DNA of 64,000 nt from Pieris napi (lineage: Eukaryota; Arthropoda; Insecta; Lepidoptera; Pieridae): positions 6,255,001-6,319,000 of the forward strand of contig NC_062251.1 in the NCBI RefSeq assembly GCF_905475465.1, read 5' to 3'. The notes beneath the pieces are model-generated. The model had not been told where the DNA came from and ran no database searches. It saw nothing but the letters and a program-made list of their open reading frames with translations. Shown here piece by piece: positions 34,413 through 46,416 of this stretch (positions are counted from its first letter, which is position 1; the number at the start of each line of letters is the position of its first letter). A program made the position numbers and the translations under genes.

Positions 34413-35481
34413 CTAGAAAAATGTGCTAAAAGCGTGTATTAGCACATAAAAAATTGCAAAAGTTATAGACAATTAAAGATGAAAAAAAAATGGCATTTAG
34501 TTTTTTGCCAATATTTAATAAACTATTAATATTTAAGAAATTTCAAATAAAGATTCTGAAAGAGGAGGAAATTTCCAATAAAAAACTCCTAACTCCCGGA
34601 ACTCTATCCCCATTATTTATAATTTTAATTTAACGCTGAAAATAGGGCTGCGGGTGACATTTTTAGGATTCGCGCGTGGCGTCAAAAGCGACTACGGCAC
34701 ATTAATTAATTTATTTAAGGTATTGAATATTTTTTTTTAAATTTGAAAAAATTATGGTGTGTTCTGAACACTATAATTAATTTATTCCCGTTGAAAATTT
34801 TACTTAAAGTTAATTTTTTTAAGTTGATTTAGAAAAAAAAAATTTTTTTAACAACATTACATGGATTTTTAAGTTTTTGTTTAAGTAAAAAAATTGTTAT
34901 AAACAAAGTATAAATATTTTTTTAACTTTTATGGCACGATCTTGTTAAGTATGTATGTAAGAAAGGCTCTACGAAGCGAAATATTTTTACGACCATTATT
35001 TAAACATTTTTTTCACTTACAATTAAGACGGTCGTTCGAGAAAATTTCGTTAGTTAAAAATTATTTAACTTGTTGAAAAATTAACTTTAAGTAAAATTTT
35101 CAACGGGAATAAATTAATTATAGTGTTCAGAACACACCATAATTTTTTCAAATTTAAAAAAAAATATTCAATACCTTAAATAAATTAATTAATGTGCCGT
35201 AGTCGCTTTTGACGCCACGCGCGAATCCTAAAAATGTCACCCGCAGCCCTATTTTCAGCGTTAAATTAAAATTATAAATAATGGAGATAGAGTTCCGGGA
35301 GTTAGGAGTTTTTTATTGGAAATTTCCTCCTCTTTCAGAATCTTTATTTGAAATCTCTTAAATATTAATAGTTTATTAAATATTGGCAAAAAACTAAATG
35401 CCATTTTTTTTTCATCTTTAATTGTCTATAACTTTTGCAATTTTTTATGTGCTAATACACGCTTTTAGCACATTTTTCTAG
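34413..35481. mobile_element. Foldback element with ~405-bp arms
   Basis: Arms 34413-34817 and 35076-35481 are inverted copies around a 258-bp AT-rich spacer. Outer ends read CTAGAAAAATGTGCTAAAAG. No coding cargo recognised. It directly abuts the solo arm at 33838-34412. Confidence 0.88.
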
Positions 35482-35840
35482 ACGTCATTCCGGATCCAAT
35501 GAGCTATCGCACATAATTTTAAGAGCAGTATCTCTATTTTGTTCCATTTTCAACTTGTCGACTAGACTATAGGTTTGTATTTGCATATTATTTTTAATAG
35601 ACAACTCTCCAATCTATCAATTTCTAGAATTGTTTCAGTAGTTTTTTTCAAATAAACTTACAAAAAGCAAGCCTTCGTTATTTTAGGATGAACGATTTAA
35701 TGTATAGAATTAAAGAAAATAAATTAGAGTTCTAAATAAATGACATTGTATCATTAGTGAATTTTCATCCTTAGGCAATTATCGTGTTCATTTCACACTC
35801 TTCCTAACCTAAAAAATCTACCTAATTATCTTATCTTATA

Positions 35841-36372
35841 TAAAACAAAGTCGTGTTAGTTACACCACTTAAAACTCAAGATCGGCTGGACCGATGTTAG
35901 TTATCTCTTTTTTGGTGGATTCTTCTCCGCTCTGAATAGCAGAATAAGTAATATAAGTTATCGAATAAAAATAAATTAATTTTACGAATGCAAACACCAT
36001 GTGGTGCCATCTGTTGACAAAATTACGCATCATTATACATCGAATTCGTGTCAGTTCAAAAAATTACGATCTTGAGGTGAATGAGGAGATGCATAACCAG
36101 GCTTTGATCTTGATCGAAGACATGTGTTACTTCATCAACAAATGCTGTATATCAGAAAATGCTTTAATATGCAGTATCGCAATATTGGCGCTAAAGACGA
36201 GAGGCCTAATTTGTAAAATTGCCATTCTTCTTCCGCAATGACAAGCAATAAAACTGTTCTGTATTTGTAAAAAGAGTTGTATTAATTAATGAAATCCTAC
36301 ATTAAGTTTAACTAAAGTTATCACGATATTATTAGACTGTTAGGCGGAACGAAGTAAGCCGGGTCACCTAGT
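35841..36372 (+). mobile_element. Helitron copy with helicase fragment
   Basis: The 5' end TCTTATATAAAACAAAGTCG followed by TGTTAGTTACACC is a characteristic lepidopteran Helitron start. The 3' end is GGAACGAAGTAAGCCGGGTC followed by ACCTAG and T. Inside, a frame at 35999-36241 (80 residues) contains LLTKLRIIIHR and LEVNEEMHNQALILIEDMCY. This resembles the NEA-L-x-x-I-E-D segment of Helitron helicases. The helicase ATPase motifs are absent, so the element is an internally deleted derivative. Confidence 0.65.
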
Positions 36373-36454
36373 ATAAAATAAATAAATTATATTCTGTGTT
36401 TATTTAATGATATAAACATGGTTTATTGAGATTCGAAAAACCTTGTGTTCGCTA

Positions 36455-36995
36455 ATAGACCAGTGCAGATAGCCTTTAAAAAAAATAATAGTAGGATGAA
36501 ACCTATTGGAAAGGGTGGATAATATTATAAAAATTAGGGTGTTTTTTCGATATTAATTATTCAAAATAAGGTGAAAAAAAATATATTTTTAATCAAATAA
36601 ATTACAGTATATTTGGGACATAATAAGGTAAATTTTCACCAAATTTCGTAGAAAAATTTTTTTTTTTGAACAAGATATAAATAAAAAACCAAAATTTTTG
36701 AATTTTTCACCTAAATTTTGAGGTTATATGAAAAAATTGCAACTACAAAAGTTGTAGATCTTTTTATGACCTACAACTTGGCCATTTAACTTTTTTCCAT
36801 AGGACTTGTAGTTTTGCCGGAAATCGAGATAAACCGTTTTTTACCCTTAAAACTCCGCCCCCCCCACCCCTTCCCGACCTCAGATCGACCGTAATTTATG
36901 TTTCCTTTCATTTTGATCATATTCCCCTGCTTTTCTAATGGGTTTCATCCTACTGTAATTTTTTTTGGTTTCAGAAATTATCGACCCTGGTCTAT
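36455..36995. mobile_element. MITE with ATAGACCAG ends
   Basis: Ends ATAGACCAGTGCAGATA and TATCGACCCTGGTCTAT are imperfect inverted repeats, and GTAGGATGAAACC / GGTTTCATCCTAC (36492 and 36942) pair further inside. It is about 541 bp and non-coding. Confidence 0.65.
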
Positions 36996-37101
36996 AATTA
37001 AAATTTAGGTTCTTGCGTTAAGCACAGGTGAAAATTATAAATAAAACGAGTGTTGCTATTTAAAGTTACTTTAATTGCAGTAGTGTTGCTCACACAGCAC
37101 T

Positions 37102-37865
37102 TACGGCCTGGCCACGGGGATCGGCGGTGCGAACGGCGATGCGGCAGGCGAGGCGACCATTCGCGCGGGGCCGTTTGCAGGCCACGGACCAGTCACGTTT
37201 GCCGCCGCGACCAGTAAGGAAGTTCGACAGCGAAATGTCTTTATCGAAATCATCTCGATATTGCTTGGAAAGTAATAGCTTTTGGTGCAAGACCTAATAT
37301 TTGGAGAAATTGTGGAGAATTCCACAAGAAGTATGAGAAATTCAGAATATATCCAGAATTATTTTTTTGAGTATACCAGAATGAGTATTGAAACCTTCAA
37401 TTATATTCTTATGAATATTCAACCAGAATTGGAGAAAAAAGTTAATGCAAATAGAATTTTAAGTGCCGCTGAAAAATTGTTTTTGAGATTAAGGTATATT
37501 AAATTAATGCTGTGGATGGCCAGACTTCCAAATAGCTGGTCTAGCCAGTATTTCAGTTACAAAAAACTCTGTATTCATTTTTCGCCGCGACCACGACTAA
37601 ACTTATTTATTCCCTTCTCTATTCGCCGCGACTGCCGCTCGACTCCGTGGCTTGCACCGTACTGATTCATGCATTTGTTTCACTCGCCCGTCGCGACGTC
37701 AGTCGCCCGCGCGATTCGCTCGGTACTTTTCTCCGGTCGCATCGCTGGTCGCCGTTGCGCGTGGCTTGATTAGTACATTGCTATGAGTTTATTTCAGTCG
37801 CTAGACGCATCGCGGTTCGCACCGCGCGAATATTCGCGTCGGCGAATGTCCCGTGGCCAGGCTGT
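37102..37865 (+). mobile_element. Harbinger-like element with truncated transposase, copy 1
   Basis: About 764 bp with G+C-rich inverted ends CGGCCTGGCCACGGG and CCCGTGGCCAGGCTG, flanked by TTA on both sides (three-base duplication). An internal frame (37282-37665) has NYFFEYTRMSIETFNYILMN, then PELEKK and ILSAAEKLFLRLRY. This resembles the N-terminal region of PIF/Harbinger DDE transposases (Y-x-R-M-s-x-x-x-F-x-x-L ... L-x-x-x-L-R-x-L). It breaks off after LRY, so the catalytic DDE core is missing. A nearly identical copy lies at 50686-51449. Confidence 0.78.
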
Positions 37866-39002
37866 TACATCTTTCGTACCAACAAAATGCGTTTAAAAAC
37901 ACTATTGCGTTTCCATTGATATTATAGTTTTTATGTTAGCAAGCAGAAAATGAAGAAAAAAATTATATATGCTTAAAGCAAGTAAGCTTTAAGCAAGTAG
38001 TCAACGGAGTTAACATTTAAATGAAGTTTACGTATCAAGGACAAAACTTGTTTATTGTGCTGAATCTATTGCATCTTCACTATACAAATATTTAAAAAAA
38101 AGACTTGATGTTATACAATAATTAATATTCGATGTTCTGTTCAGAAAGACAACTGCCCTGAGATTTGAGATCGCTACAGTGCTTGCACTTTTTGTTATGT
38201 TGACAACACTGTTATGTCATTATAGTTCGACATTTTAATCTTGATACTTTATTTAAATATAATTCATTAATTAAATAATTACTTCATTTCAAAAATAAAA
38301 TATATTTTTTATAAATATATCAATGACGCGTAGAAAATAAGAATTATATTATTTCGCATAACCACCATGCCAGTTCTTTTTTCGCACAGACTTTATGTAT
38401 CCGAAACGAGACATATGACTCCTGTATATCAAAATCCAATACATTGTTAACGTACGCGAGTCAGAATTTCTATTAAAAAGTTCTAGAAAGTCTATTTAAA
38501 CCTGTTTTCTTTACAGATGAACAAAATTTCTTATGATTTTATTCTGCAGCATAACTGGGGTATGTTTTATCCCCTTACATTAACTGGAGGTTTCTGAAAA
38601 AGACTTGACTTGCTATCGTAATATGATTTTGTAGGGTTTTATGGGTTTAATCATTACAGGTTACATATATAAGGAAGATGTAATAGATCCACACTAACAT
38701 TCGAAATCAATACTTTTCGTATCTTTTGAGATGTCAGTATTAAAAATATACATGATTCATGCTATGCTATTTGATGCTACTTGATTACCGTAAGTTATAT
38801 TGCACTTCTATTGGGTCTCAATTTTAAATTATACATTATAAAAGCATTATTATAAAATTCATTTAAAATTAATTTTGGTGTTGTTATTCAAGGAGGTAGC
38901 TTCCATTTTCGTATATCTATTGTCTATGTTCTATATTGACCGCTCCAAAGACGTTTTGTACGAAATAGATTTCAAGTATAAGCCTTTAAGGATGATATAT
39001 AT
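37866..39002. other. Spacer, nothing recognised
   Basis: AT-rich DNA with no supported exon or repeat end. Confidence 0.4.
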
Positions 39003-39546
39003 GTCGCAGCCAACTAGCTTAATTAGCCGTTCAATTAACAGCCTAGCCTTTTAACTTAACGGCGCCGTTTAACTAACGGCCTGAAAGACATTCAGCCGTA
39101 GCGTTTGCTACAATATTTAATAAACTGGCTGGCTAATGCTTAGGCCATTCGTACGATATGGTCATTATTTGGAAGAAATAAAAAAGAACATAACATAACA
39201 TACAAAATATTTCTTTTAAAATAAAATTTCTAAAGTGAAATTCATTCATTATTATTGTCACTACACTCTTCCATTGTTCTCGTTGTTTTTCATGAACATT
39301 TGTAAAACACCATCAAAGTTGTGGTTTGCCGACGCCATATTGACAGTTTGAAGAGTTTCGTTTCGAGTTTGAGTGTGGCAGAAAGTGGAATTAAATTTAA
39401 ATTAACAGTCAACAGGCAAGTAATGACACGTCACCGATCCAAGTCATTTGCCTAGCTGTTTAATCAACTGGCTGAACATCTTTCAGGCCGCTAGTTAAAC
39501 GGCTAGGCTGTTAATTGAACGGCTAATTAAGATAGTTAGCTGCGAC
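39003..39546. mobile_element. GTCGCAGCC MITE, copy 2
   Basis: It has the same inverted ends (GTCGCAGCCAACTAGC) and subterminal motifs as the copy at 10439-10947. ATATATAT is present at both flanks (38995-39002, 39547-39554). This could be an 8-bp duplication, though a simple repeat makes it ambiguous. 544 bp, non-coding. Confidence 0.8.
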
Positions 39547-39554
39547 ATATATAT

Positions 39555-40460
39555 GTTGAGATTTATTTAGCGTAAAGTATGTACGTTTTTGAGCAAACAG
39601 TCAACCGTTTTTGACAGCGCTACGTCCCGACTTTTAATCTTAGTACGAAACCTAATCAGCCAGTGGCTAAATAATATTAACTAACAATGAATTGACCATA
39701 TCAAAACAGCTTGGATAATCTGTTGTTCTCTTGGGTAATTTCAAAATATAATATTTTTTTTACATGTGGCAACCTAGATATTATTTTCGATTTATAATAC
39801 TTGTCTTGACTCTTGTATGGCAGTGGCTTGGACAGCCTTGCCTCGGAGAAATTGCGTTAATAGATCCTAGTGCTTCATTTATTTTGAGAAAACTATTGTC
39901 TTAAATCCTCCATAAAAAAACTTATGGCGGCAAAGTCTCTGGAACGGTCAATCAGATTATTAACCTAATTTGCTAATTATACCAACAAAGTGAGCCTTAA
40001 AGTTTTGGAATTTACTTTACAGAATAGGCATCAAACATGGGAATGACTTGTTTCTATAAAAAAGTTAGCTACATAAGATAATAAAAATAATAGCAATTTA
40101 CTGGCAACACTAGTACGTGTCGCACACAAGCTTTGTCACACACGCGCACTACACTATGCAAACCTCTTAATTTCATACATTTAATTCGTTTAGAAAAGTT
40201 ATTGCAGATATGGGACGTCTTCCCGAGTTGAAAAAACATTTAAGCGATGTGCTTTACTTACTACTTTTAAATTCATAATTATTTGCCCTGTATACCATTT
40301 TGTGTATGGGTTCGAGAGAATTATAGATTTTAACGTGAACATTATATTTATACCAAAATATTAAGCTAAGCCAAGGAAAGTTTTTATTTTTATTTTACCA
40401 CGAATAAGCATGATAAGCGAAGTACTGAGAATTTATATAGTCCGGTCTATTTAGACATTC
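39555..40460. other. Spacer, nothing recognised
   Basis: No supported gene or element. Confidence 0.4.
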
Positions 40461-41386
40461 GAAGTTACATAAAGTCCCAACAAGCTGAATTTCTGTGAAA
40501 TTGTTCAAAACATAATTATAAACAATGTCTAGAAGTTCCCCATCATTCCCGTGTAAGGAAAAATTTTTATTCAAGGGCAAAGGTCAAAAAAATGAGATTT
40601 TCGCGATTTTCAGCAAAACGGTAAGTTTTATGATAAACGTATCATGACAAAAATTGTAGATCATACAATTATCTATAAAAGATGTATCAATACTTTTTTT
40701 CTTACGAGCCACCGTTTCTGAGATAAACGATTCAAAAAGTTATAAAAGTTGTTATCGTCATAATAGGGAATCTAAAAACAGCAGTTTTAAGATTTAACTC
40801 AATGTGCTGAAGTTTTTAAAAATTATATGTCAACATCTTCACCAACAACAATAGTTGTATCATTATTAGCTTGTTTTACCAATATATTTTCAGCCGTAAA
40901 CTTTTCTTTCAACATTGAAATGAACCGAGACTTGTTGTGGGTATTTGTAAGAAATTTCTGTTGACTGGTTGGGACTGTCATAAGTTCATCAAATAAAATA
41001 TCAGAAGATGAAGATGTTGCTAAAGTTCGACGACGTTGTTCTGCAGCTTTGATAAAACGCGCTAAGTACCTCATAGGTGTGCCTATTATGACGATAACAA
41101 CTTTTATAACTTTTTGAATCGTTTATCTCAGAAACGGTGGCTCGTAAAAAATAAGTATTGATCCATTTTTTATAGATAATTGTATGATCTACAATTTTTG
41201 TCTTGATACTTTTATGATAAAACTTACCGTTTTGCTGAAAATCGCGAAAATCTCATTTTTTTGACCTTGCCCTTGAATAAAAATTTTTCCTTACACGGGA
41301 ATGATGGGGAACTTCTAGACATTGTTTATAATTATGTTTTGAACAATTTCACTGAAATTCAGCTTGTTGGAACTTTATGTAACTTC
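40461..41386. mobile_element. Foldback element with ~306-bp arms and coding cargo
   Basis: Arms 40461-40767 and 41082-41386 are inverted copies, with outer ends GAAGTTACATAAAGT and a spacer of about 315 bp. Both arms encode the same run (FSLHGNDGELLDIVYNYVLN), facing outward from the centre. The spacer holds the cargo frame at 40823-41074. No transposase is present. Confidence 0.85.
40823..41074 (-). pseudogene. Captured fragment of an uncharacterised PIN/XPG-like transposon-associated protein
   Basis: An 83-residue frame in the spacer of the foldback. It includes SSSDILFDELMTVPTSQQKF, then LTNTHNKSRFISMLKEKFT and, near the end, TTIVVGEDVDI. From memory the layout (I-F-x-E-x-x-x-x-T-x-x-x-F-L-x-N-x-x-N-K-x-x-F-I-x-x-L ... 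V-G-E-D-x-D) matches the N-terminal part of the same unnamed protein family whose central part is seen at 24239-24777. The expected middle (ADxLIV) appears deleted before VGED. It is a fragment with no route to a complete protein. Confidence 0.5.
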
Positions 41387-43554
41387 ACACTCATTTTTTG
41401 GTCTAAATTGACCAGGCTAATATCTCAAAATGGAAAATATATCTGATATTCTAACGTACACAAATATTGTTTCGCAGTTTCTGGAGCGAAATCTAGCTAA
41501 TAACTATTGATTGTATTGCAAATTGGGATTAGGGGATGTATTGCAGGAGTAATTTCATAAAAGTTGTGTAAGTAAATCACATAGCAACAACAAAATCTTT
41601 CTAATTAACCATGCAAAAATACATCTTATATAATATATTATTTATAACGCTATGTACATCGCTATACTACATAGGTATGGACTGGTGTATAATATAAAGC
41701 TGTGTTCACATTACAACACATACAATATCATACAACAATAACATCAGTCATGTGACACCCAATACAAGAAAAAATAAAAGCGTTGTTTTTGTGATGGCAA
41801 CTTTTGAAGACGCGTCAATATACACTGATGTTATTGCATTGACAACTGCCAACTTATCGTAATTTGGCAACACTAGAAGCACACGATACATCTAATGTGT
41901 TATATAGAAAAGTCTTGAAAAACTCTATTGATAGGACCGCAGTGCCAATGTCTAATCTAGATTATGCTACATTATATAGCTCTTTTATTTTTTTAGAACT
42001 TGTCAAATATTTAGTTGTCAAAACTGTCAGGAATTAGGAATTTTGACCAAACGTCAATAAGTTATACACTTATTAAAAAACCTTTTTTCCTCAATTTGAG
42101 GTAAGGAGTACTTTAAATTACTAGAATTTCAAGTCTTATTTAGAATCTTTATGTTTACTACGTTGAGCTCGATTTGCGACAGACCCAACTATAATTGAAG
42201 AATTATTCTGTTATAAAAACATATATGTATGTACTATTATTCTGTATTAGGTCAACCAACACACAAGGTCAAATTCAAGAAAAAAACGATACCAAAAAGG
42301 CACTTTTCACATCGTTAATTTATTCCTAGTTAATAAAAATATTCGAATTACTACAACATATGTTTGAAATAGAACTAATATTAAAAAAAGGATGCATAAA
42401 TAAAAATCAAATTAAAGTAGCAGTGCATTTAATAAAATAAAAACGACTGAGCATAATGAGGCGGACGCCGCGCATCCAGAGTCAAAGTATTAACTCCGTT
42501 TGAGCGTACTGTACATTACATGCTTTGGTAATTGGCTGGCGAGTGACAGCTGTTAAAACGACAACTTTGACAGCTGCCACAGAGTAGCTGAATCACAGAT
42601 TAATAACTAGCTGAACAGCGTTAAGAAATAAAAAATAATCTAACACAATAATCATAACGTGAACAGTAATTTATCTATAAACGACGGTTTTTTCAACTCA
42701 AATCGTCAATTCCAAGCCGATATAGACAACTTACTGTAAACAATGTTAAACAAGAGAAAAAATACAAAAAAATAATTGTTCGCAAGAAGGCACATAAAAA
42801 ACTTAAACTAACGAATACATTTAAACTAAAAAAAAACGTGTGGAAACGGCCGCATTGCAAACGCGGCCAAAACAATGTTAGGAAGACGAATTTGAACGTT
42901 AAATATAGGCGCAATCCATTATACTATCACTCTTAATACATAGGGTTTTATACATGGCATTCACATAACAGCCACAAACTGCCAATCTAACACACTTGAT
43001 ACATAATCGCTTGAGCACTGAGCCGCGCGTTAGACAATTCAGCTCACACTCACTAAATGAGGTTTCACCATGCCTTGCGCTTTCATCGCTAGATTCAGAA
43101 TTTTTCAGCGCAAACAATCTAGTTCTGAAGTTCTGTTTCAAGCTTTAAAAACCGCTGAATCGAGCGCTTTTATCCTTTAGATTTTCGTAATTGGCTTGCA
43201 TACAGTGTGAACGCGTAATGCAAGCCAGCGCTTGGGGCGAAATTGTACAACAAATTAATAAACAAATTGGGATCTTATTGAGAAAAAAACTATAATTTAC
43301 TACGATAACAAATTAACTAATTTAAACCTATATTATATAAATCATTAAGTAGAGTGACGTACGAATTCGTGTCACGGTGTTCAAAAAACCATTCGTAATT
43401 GTTACGGGCCGTACTTTTAATGGAAATTAGACAGCTTTGATTTACGTCTGGTAATTGGCTGTTGGTGCTCATTTGCCGTAAATTTGTATTCCAAGGGTAA
43501 CATTCGAGACTTAGCGTAAACTTAAACGTCAAAATCCAATACGTTTTCGACATA
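41387..43554. other. Spacer, no gene recognised
   Basis: About 2.2 kb without a supported exon. The stretch 42840-43160 is a little richer in G+C and has two minus-strand frames (73 and 80 residues). They lack splice context or family resemblance. Confidence 0.4.
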
Positions 43555-43827
43555 GGAAGCGTTCAAGTTTTACGTAACGAATTTGGGGGGGGGGGGGTCC
43601 TTTTGTAAAACGTTACGATGCGGGGCGGGGATTGAATTAAGCCATTATTTTTGACTTTCCAGTTCTTTACACCACATAATGGTACCTTTTGGGTATAAAG
43701 AGTCACTAGGTGGTCATGAAACGTTATACTATACTTGGGTACAGAAAAACGTTACGGCGTGTTCCATGAGGGGGGGGGGGGATCAATTATCTCGAAAAAT
43801 TGCGTGACGTAATACTTGAACACTCCC
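43555..43827 (+). mobile_element. Harbinger-like MITE (GGGAGCGTTCAAG), copy 3
   Basis: 273 bp with ends GGAAGCGTTCAAG and CTTGAACACTCCC. ATA is present on both sides. It contains G-runs and the GAGTCACTAGGTGGTCA block. Confidence 0.85.
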
Positions 43828-44466
43828 ATATGGAAGGTATACTTAGTTCTCTTTCGAACAAAGTTCACAAGAAAAATCTTCCTAAGAACCTTCCATCCCT
43901 TAATTGCCGTCATTAGAACAACTCCAGAGGTGTCGGACACATCTGCCTTCCAACGGTAATATGTACAATGATATATAGTCAAACTCAGCCGAATTTTTTG
44001 ATGAAATGGTATACAGGTATCCCATAAATCAACGTCAAATCGGAAGATTCTGTGCCATTCAAAAATTTAATGCATTTTACACATGTTAAAATTACTGTTG
44101 GAAAAACTGTGCAATACAATGTGTTTAGTACAATATAATCGATTAATTTTTTAACCACCCGCTCTACTTCGAGTTAGACGTTGATTTATAAACACATCCT
44201 GTATTGTCTCTGACTCAAACGTTTAACTGAATCAAAATAACGAACTAGGTATAGTAAACTTAACAAAAAAATATTCCTTAAAATCATATAATATGGCGGT
44301 CACTTGGTCAATTGATATCAAAAACCTCGATTGCACAAACTAATATTGCACATGACGGTGAACTAAACAACCCGACTGTCAAAAAGCGCTCAAAACCGGC
44401 ACAGAAATGTTTAAAGTTAGTATTTTAAACTAATTACCCAACTTTTCTTTTACCCAATATAAATAA

Positions 44467-44713
44467 AGGAGCTTTCAAGTATTACGTAACGAATTTGGGG
44501 GGGGTCCTTTTGTAAAACGTTACGATGCGGGGCGGGGATTGAATTACGCATTATTGTTAATATTATTTTCGACTTTCCAGTACTTTACACCACATAATGG
44601 TAACTTTTAGGTATAAAGAGTCACTAGGTGGTCACAAAACGTTTTACTGTCAACGTTAATGGAGGGGGTCAATAAACTCCAAAAATTGCGTGACGTAATA
44701 CTTGAACGCTCCC
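44467..44713 (+). mobile_element. Harbinger-like MITE (GGGAGCGTTCAAG), copy 4
   Basis: About 247 bp; ends AGGAGCTTTCAAG and CTTGAACGCTCCC with TAA at both flanks (44464-44466, 44714-44716). Its right TAA is also the left flank of the next small element. Confidence 0.87.
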
Positions 44714-44716
44714 TAA

Positions 44717-44847
44717 AGGCCGATTTACATTATCTTAGTGTTTAGGATAGTACTTTAGTTGAAACATGTAAACGCTACGCTAAAGAACTTGCCTTTCAAG
44801 TTGTACTAAAGCACTCTCCTAAACACTAAGATAATGTAAATCGGCCC
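44717..44847. mobile_element. 131-bp palindromic MITE
   Basis: The ends GGCCGATTTACATTATCTTA and, in reverse, TAAGATAATGTAAATCGGCC are perfect inverted repeats continuing with GTGTTTAGGA. TAA occurs on both sides (44714-44716, 44848-44850). It inserted at the very edge of the neighbouring MITE. Confidence 0.85.
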
Positions 44848-44850
44848 TAA

Positions 44851-46142
44851 TACACATTTTAGTGAGTGCGTTGTCGGCCTGTGTTTTCTACCCTCATAAA
44901 ACTAAAACGTCTGTCTAATGTTATTTCTTTCGTGGGTATGTCATGTCAGCGTATTTGTTAAATAGCGTAATCTGTTTGGCAGTCTTAATAACTTGTCGTG
45001 TAAAATATGAAAAGAGTTGTAGTCTTTTCATATTTCAAAAACTTTGGGTTTTAACATACCTTATTTAGATTTGCATAGAAAAAGGGAACGGTTCGAGGGA
45101 TCTGTATATCCAAACCTGTTACTAACTAGATAAGGAACGATCTTGTTATAGTTATGTATGAATCATTCAAACCATTCCATATGTCTACGAACTCATAGCT
45201 TGTGTCTGCTGGATCTTTGAACATCAAATCTTTAAAACGAAAATAAGCGATATACAGATGGGTCCACTGACAACGACAGATGACAGTTAACAGAGCTACG
45301 TTTATTCAGGTGCGACATAATTGACAGATGACAATTTACCTGACTTGTCATAATCCAAATTGAATTCGATAGTATATTGTCAACGTAACAAATGACACAT
45401 CAAGTGACTTAGCTAATTTAGACAATTTTTACGAAATTGCGCCGTTTTCGCACCTATCGCGGCTAACTTTAATATAAAAATTTAAAGAATTTGTTGTCAG
45501 TTCGAATCTTAAAACTAGTTATTGCTCGCGAATTACATTTAGAATACGAATTATTAGATTATTGAAGTGTTTTGGGTAAAAGCTGCAAAAAAATTATTTG
45601 TTGTGATTTTTTCCTATTTTTAGTACTCACTTAAAACACAAAACTGATACCTAATACCGACCTTTTAATAAATTTTAAAGATTTTAAATTTCGCTTTGTA
45701 AAATGCACCAAAACACAATGCCATAAAAACTTTAATACATCAGAATTCCGAAGGCTTGGTCGAATTCAAACCCGTTTAAAAAAAAATATTCTACCCACAA
45801 AAAAGCAACTTAAACTATTATTTACACTACCGCTAAAACCACACAAAAGCCGTGATCCACCAAAAACCTACCGCACGGTAACACTCCAACGAAAATAACA
45901 GTAACCATAGCAACGGTAACGGTTTGACATAACAACGACCAACTGTCAAACTGACAAGCCTCAGATCTCTTTGAGTGTTCTTTAATCGTTCGTCTTTATA
46001 CGCAGGTGTGTGAGACTTTTGTGTCTCCAACGTGCAAGTTTACTCACAATATTTGCCAGAATTATTGACTATTGCGTATTCATATATTGCCGGGTTGAGC
46101 GACCGCACTCTTACAGTTAAAACTCCGTGTTAAACTCGTCCA
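44851..46142. other. Spacer, nothing recognised
   Basis: No supported gene. The 65-residue minus-strand frame at 45833-46030 has no recognisable domain. Confidence 0.4.
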
Positions 46143-46145
46143 TTA

Positions 46146-46413
46146 CGGCGCGTTCAAGTATTACGTAACTAATTTGGGGGGGGGGGGGGGGAACCTTTTG
46201 TAAAGCGTTACTATGCAGGGCGGGAATGGAATTACGCGTTATTGTTAATATTATTTTCTACTTACACCACATAATAGTAACTAAAGAGTCACTAGGTGGT
46301 CACGAAACGTTTTACTATACTTGGGTACAGTACCGTAACGGCGAGTTCATGGGTGTGTGTGTGTGTGTGTGGTAATCTCCAAAAATTGCGTTACGTAATA
46401 CTTGAACGCTCCC
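46146..46413 (+). mobile_element. Harbinger-like MITE (GGGAGCGTTCAAG), copy 5
   Basis: 268 bp; flanked by TTA on both sides (46143-46145, 46414-46416). It includes a poly-G run and, uniquely, a (GT)n run at about 46352-46371 where other copies have a G-run. Confidence 0.86.
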
Positions 46414-46416
46414 TTA

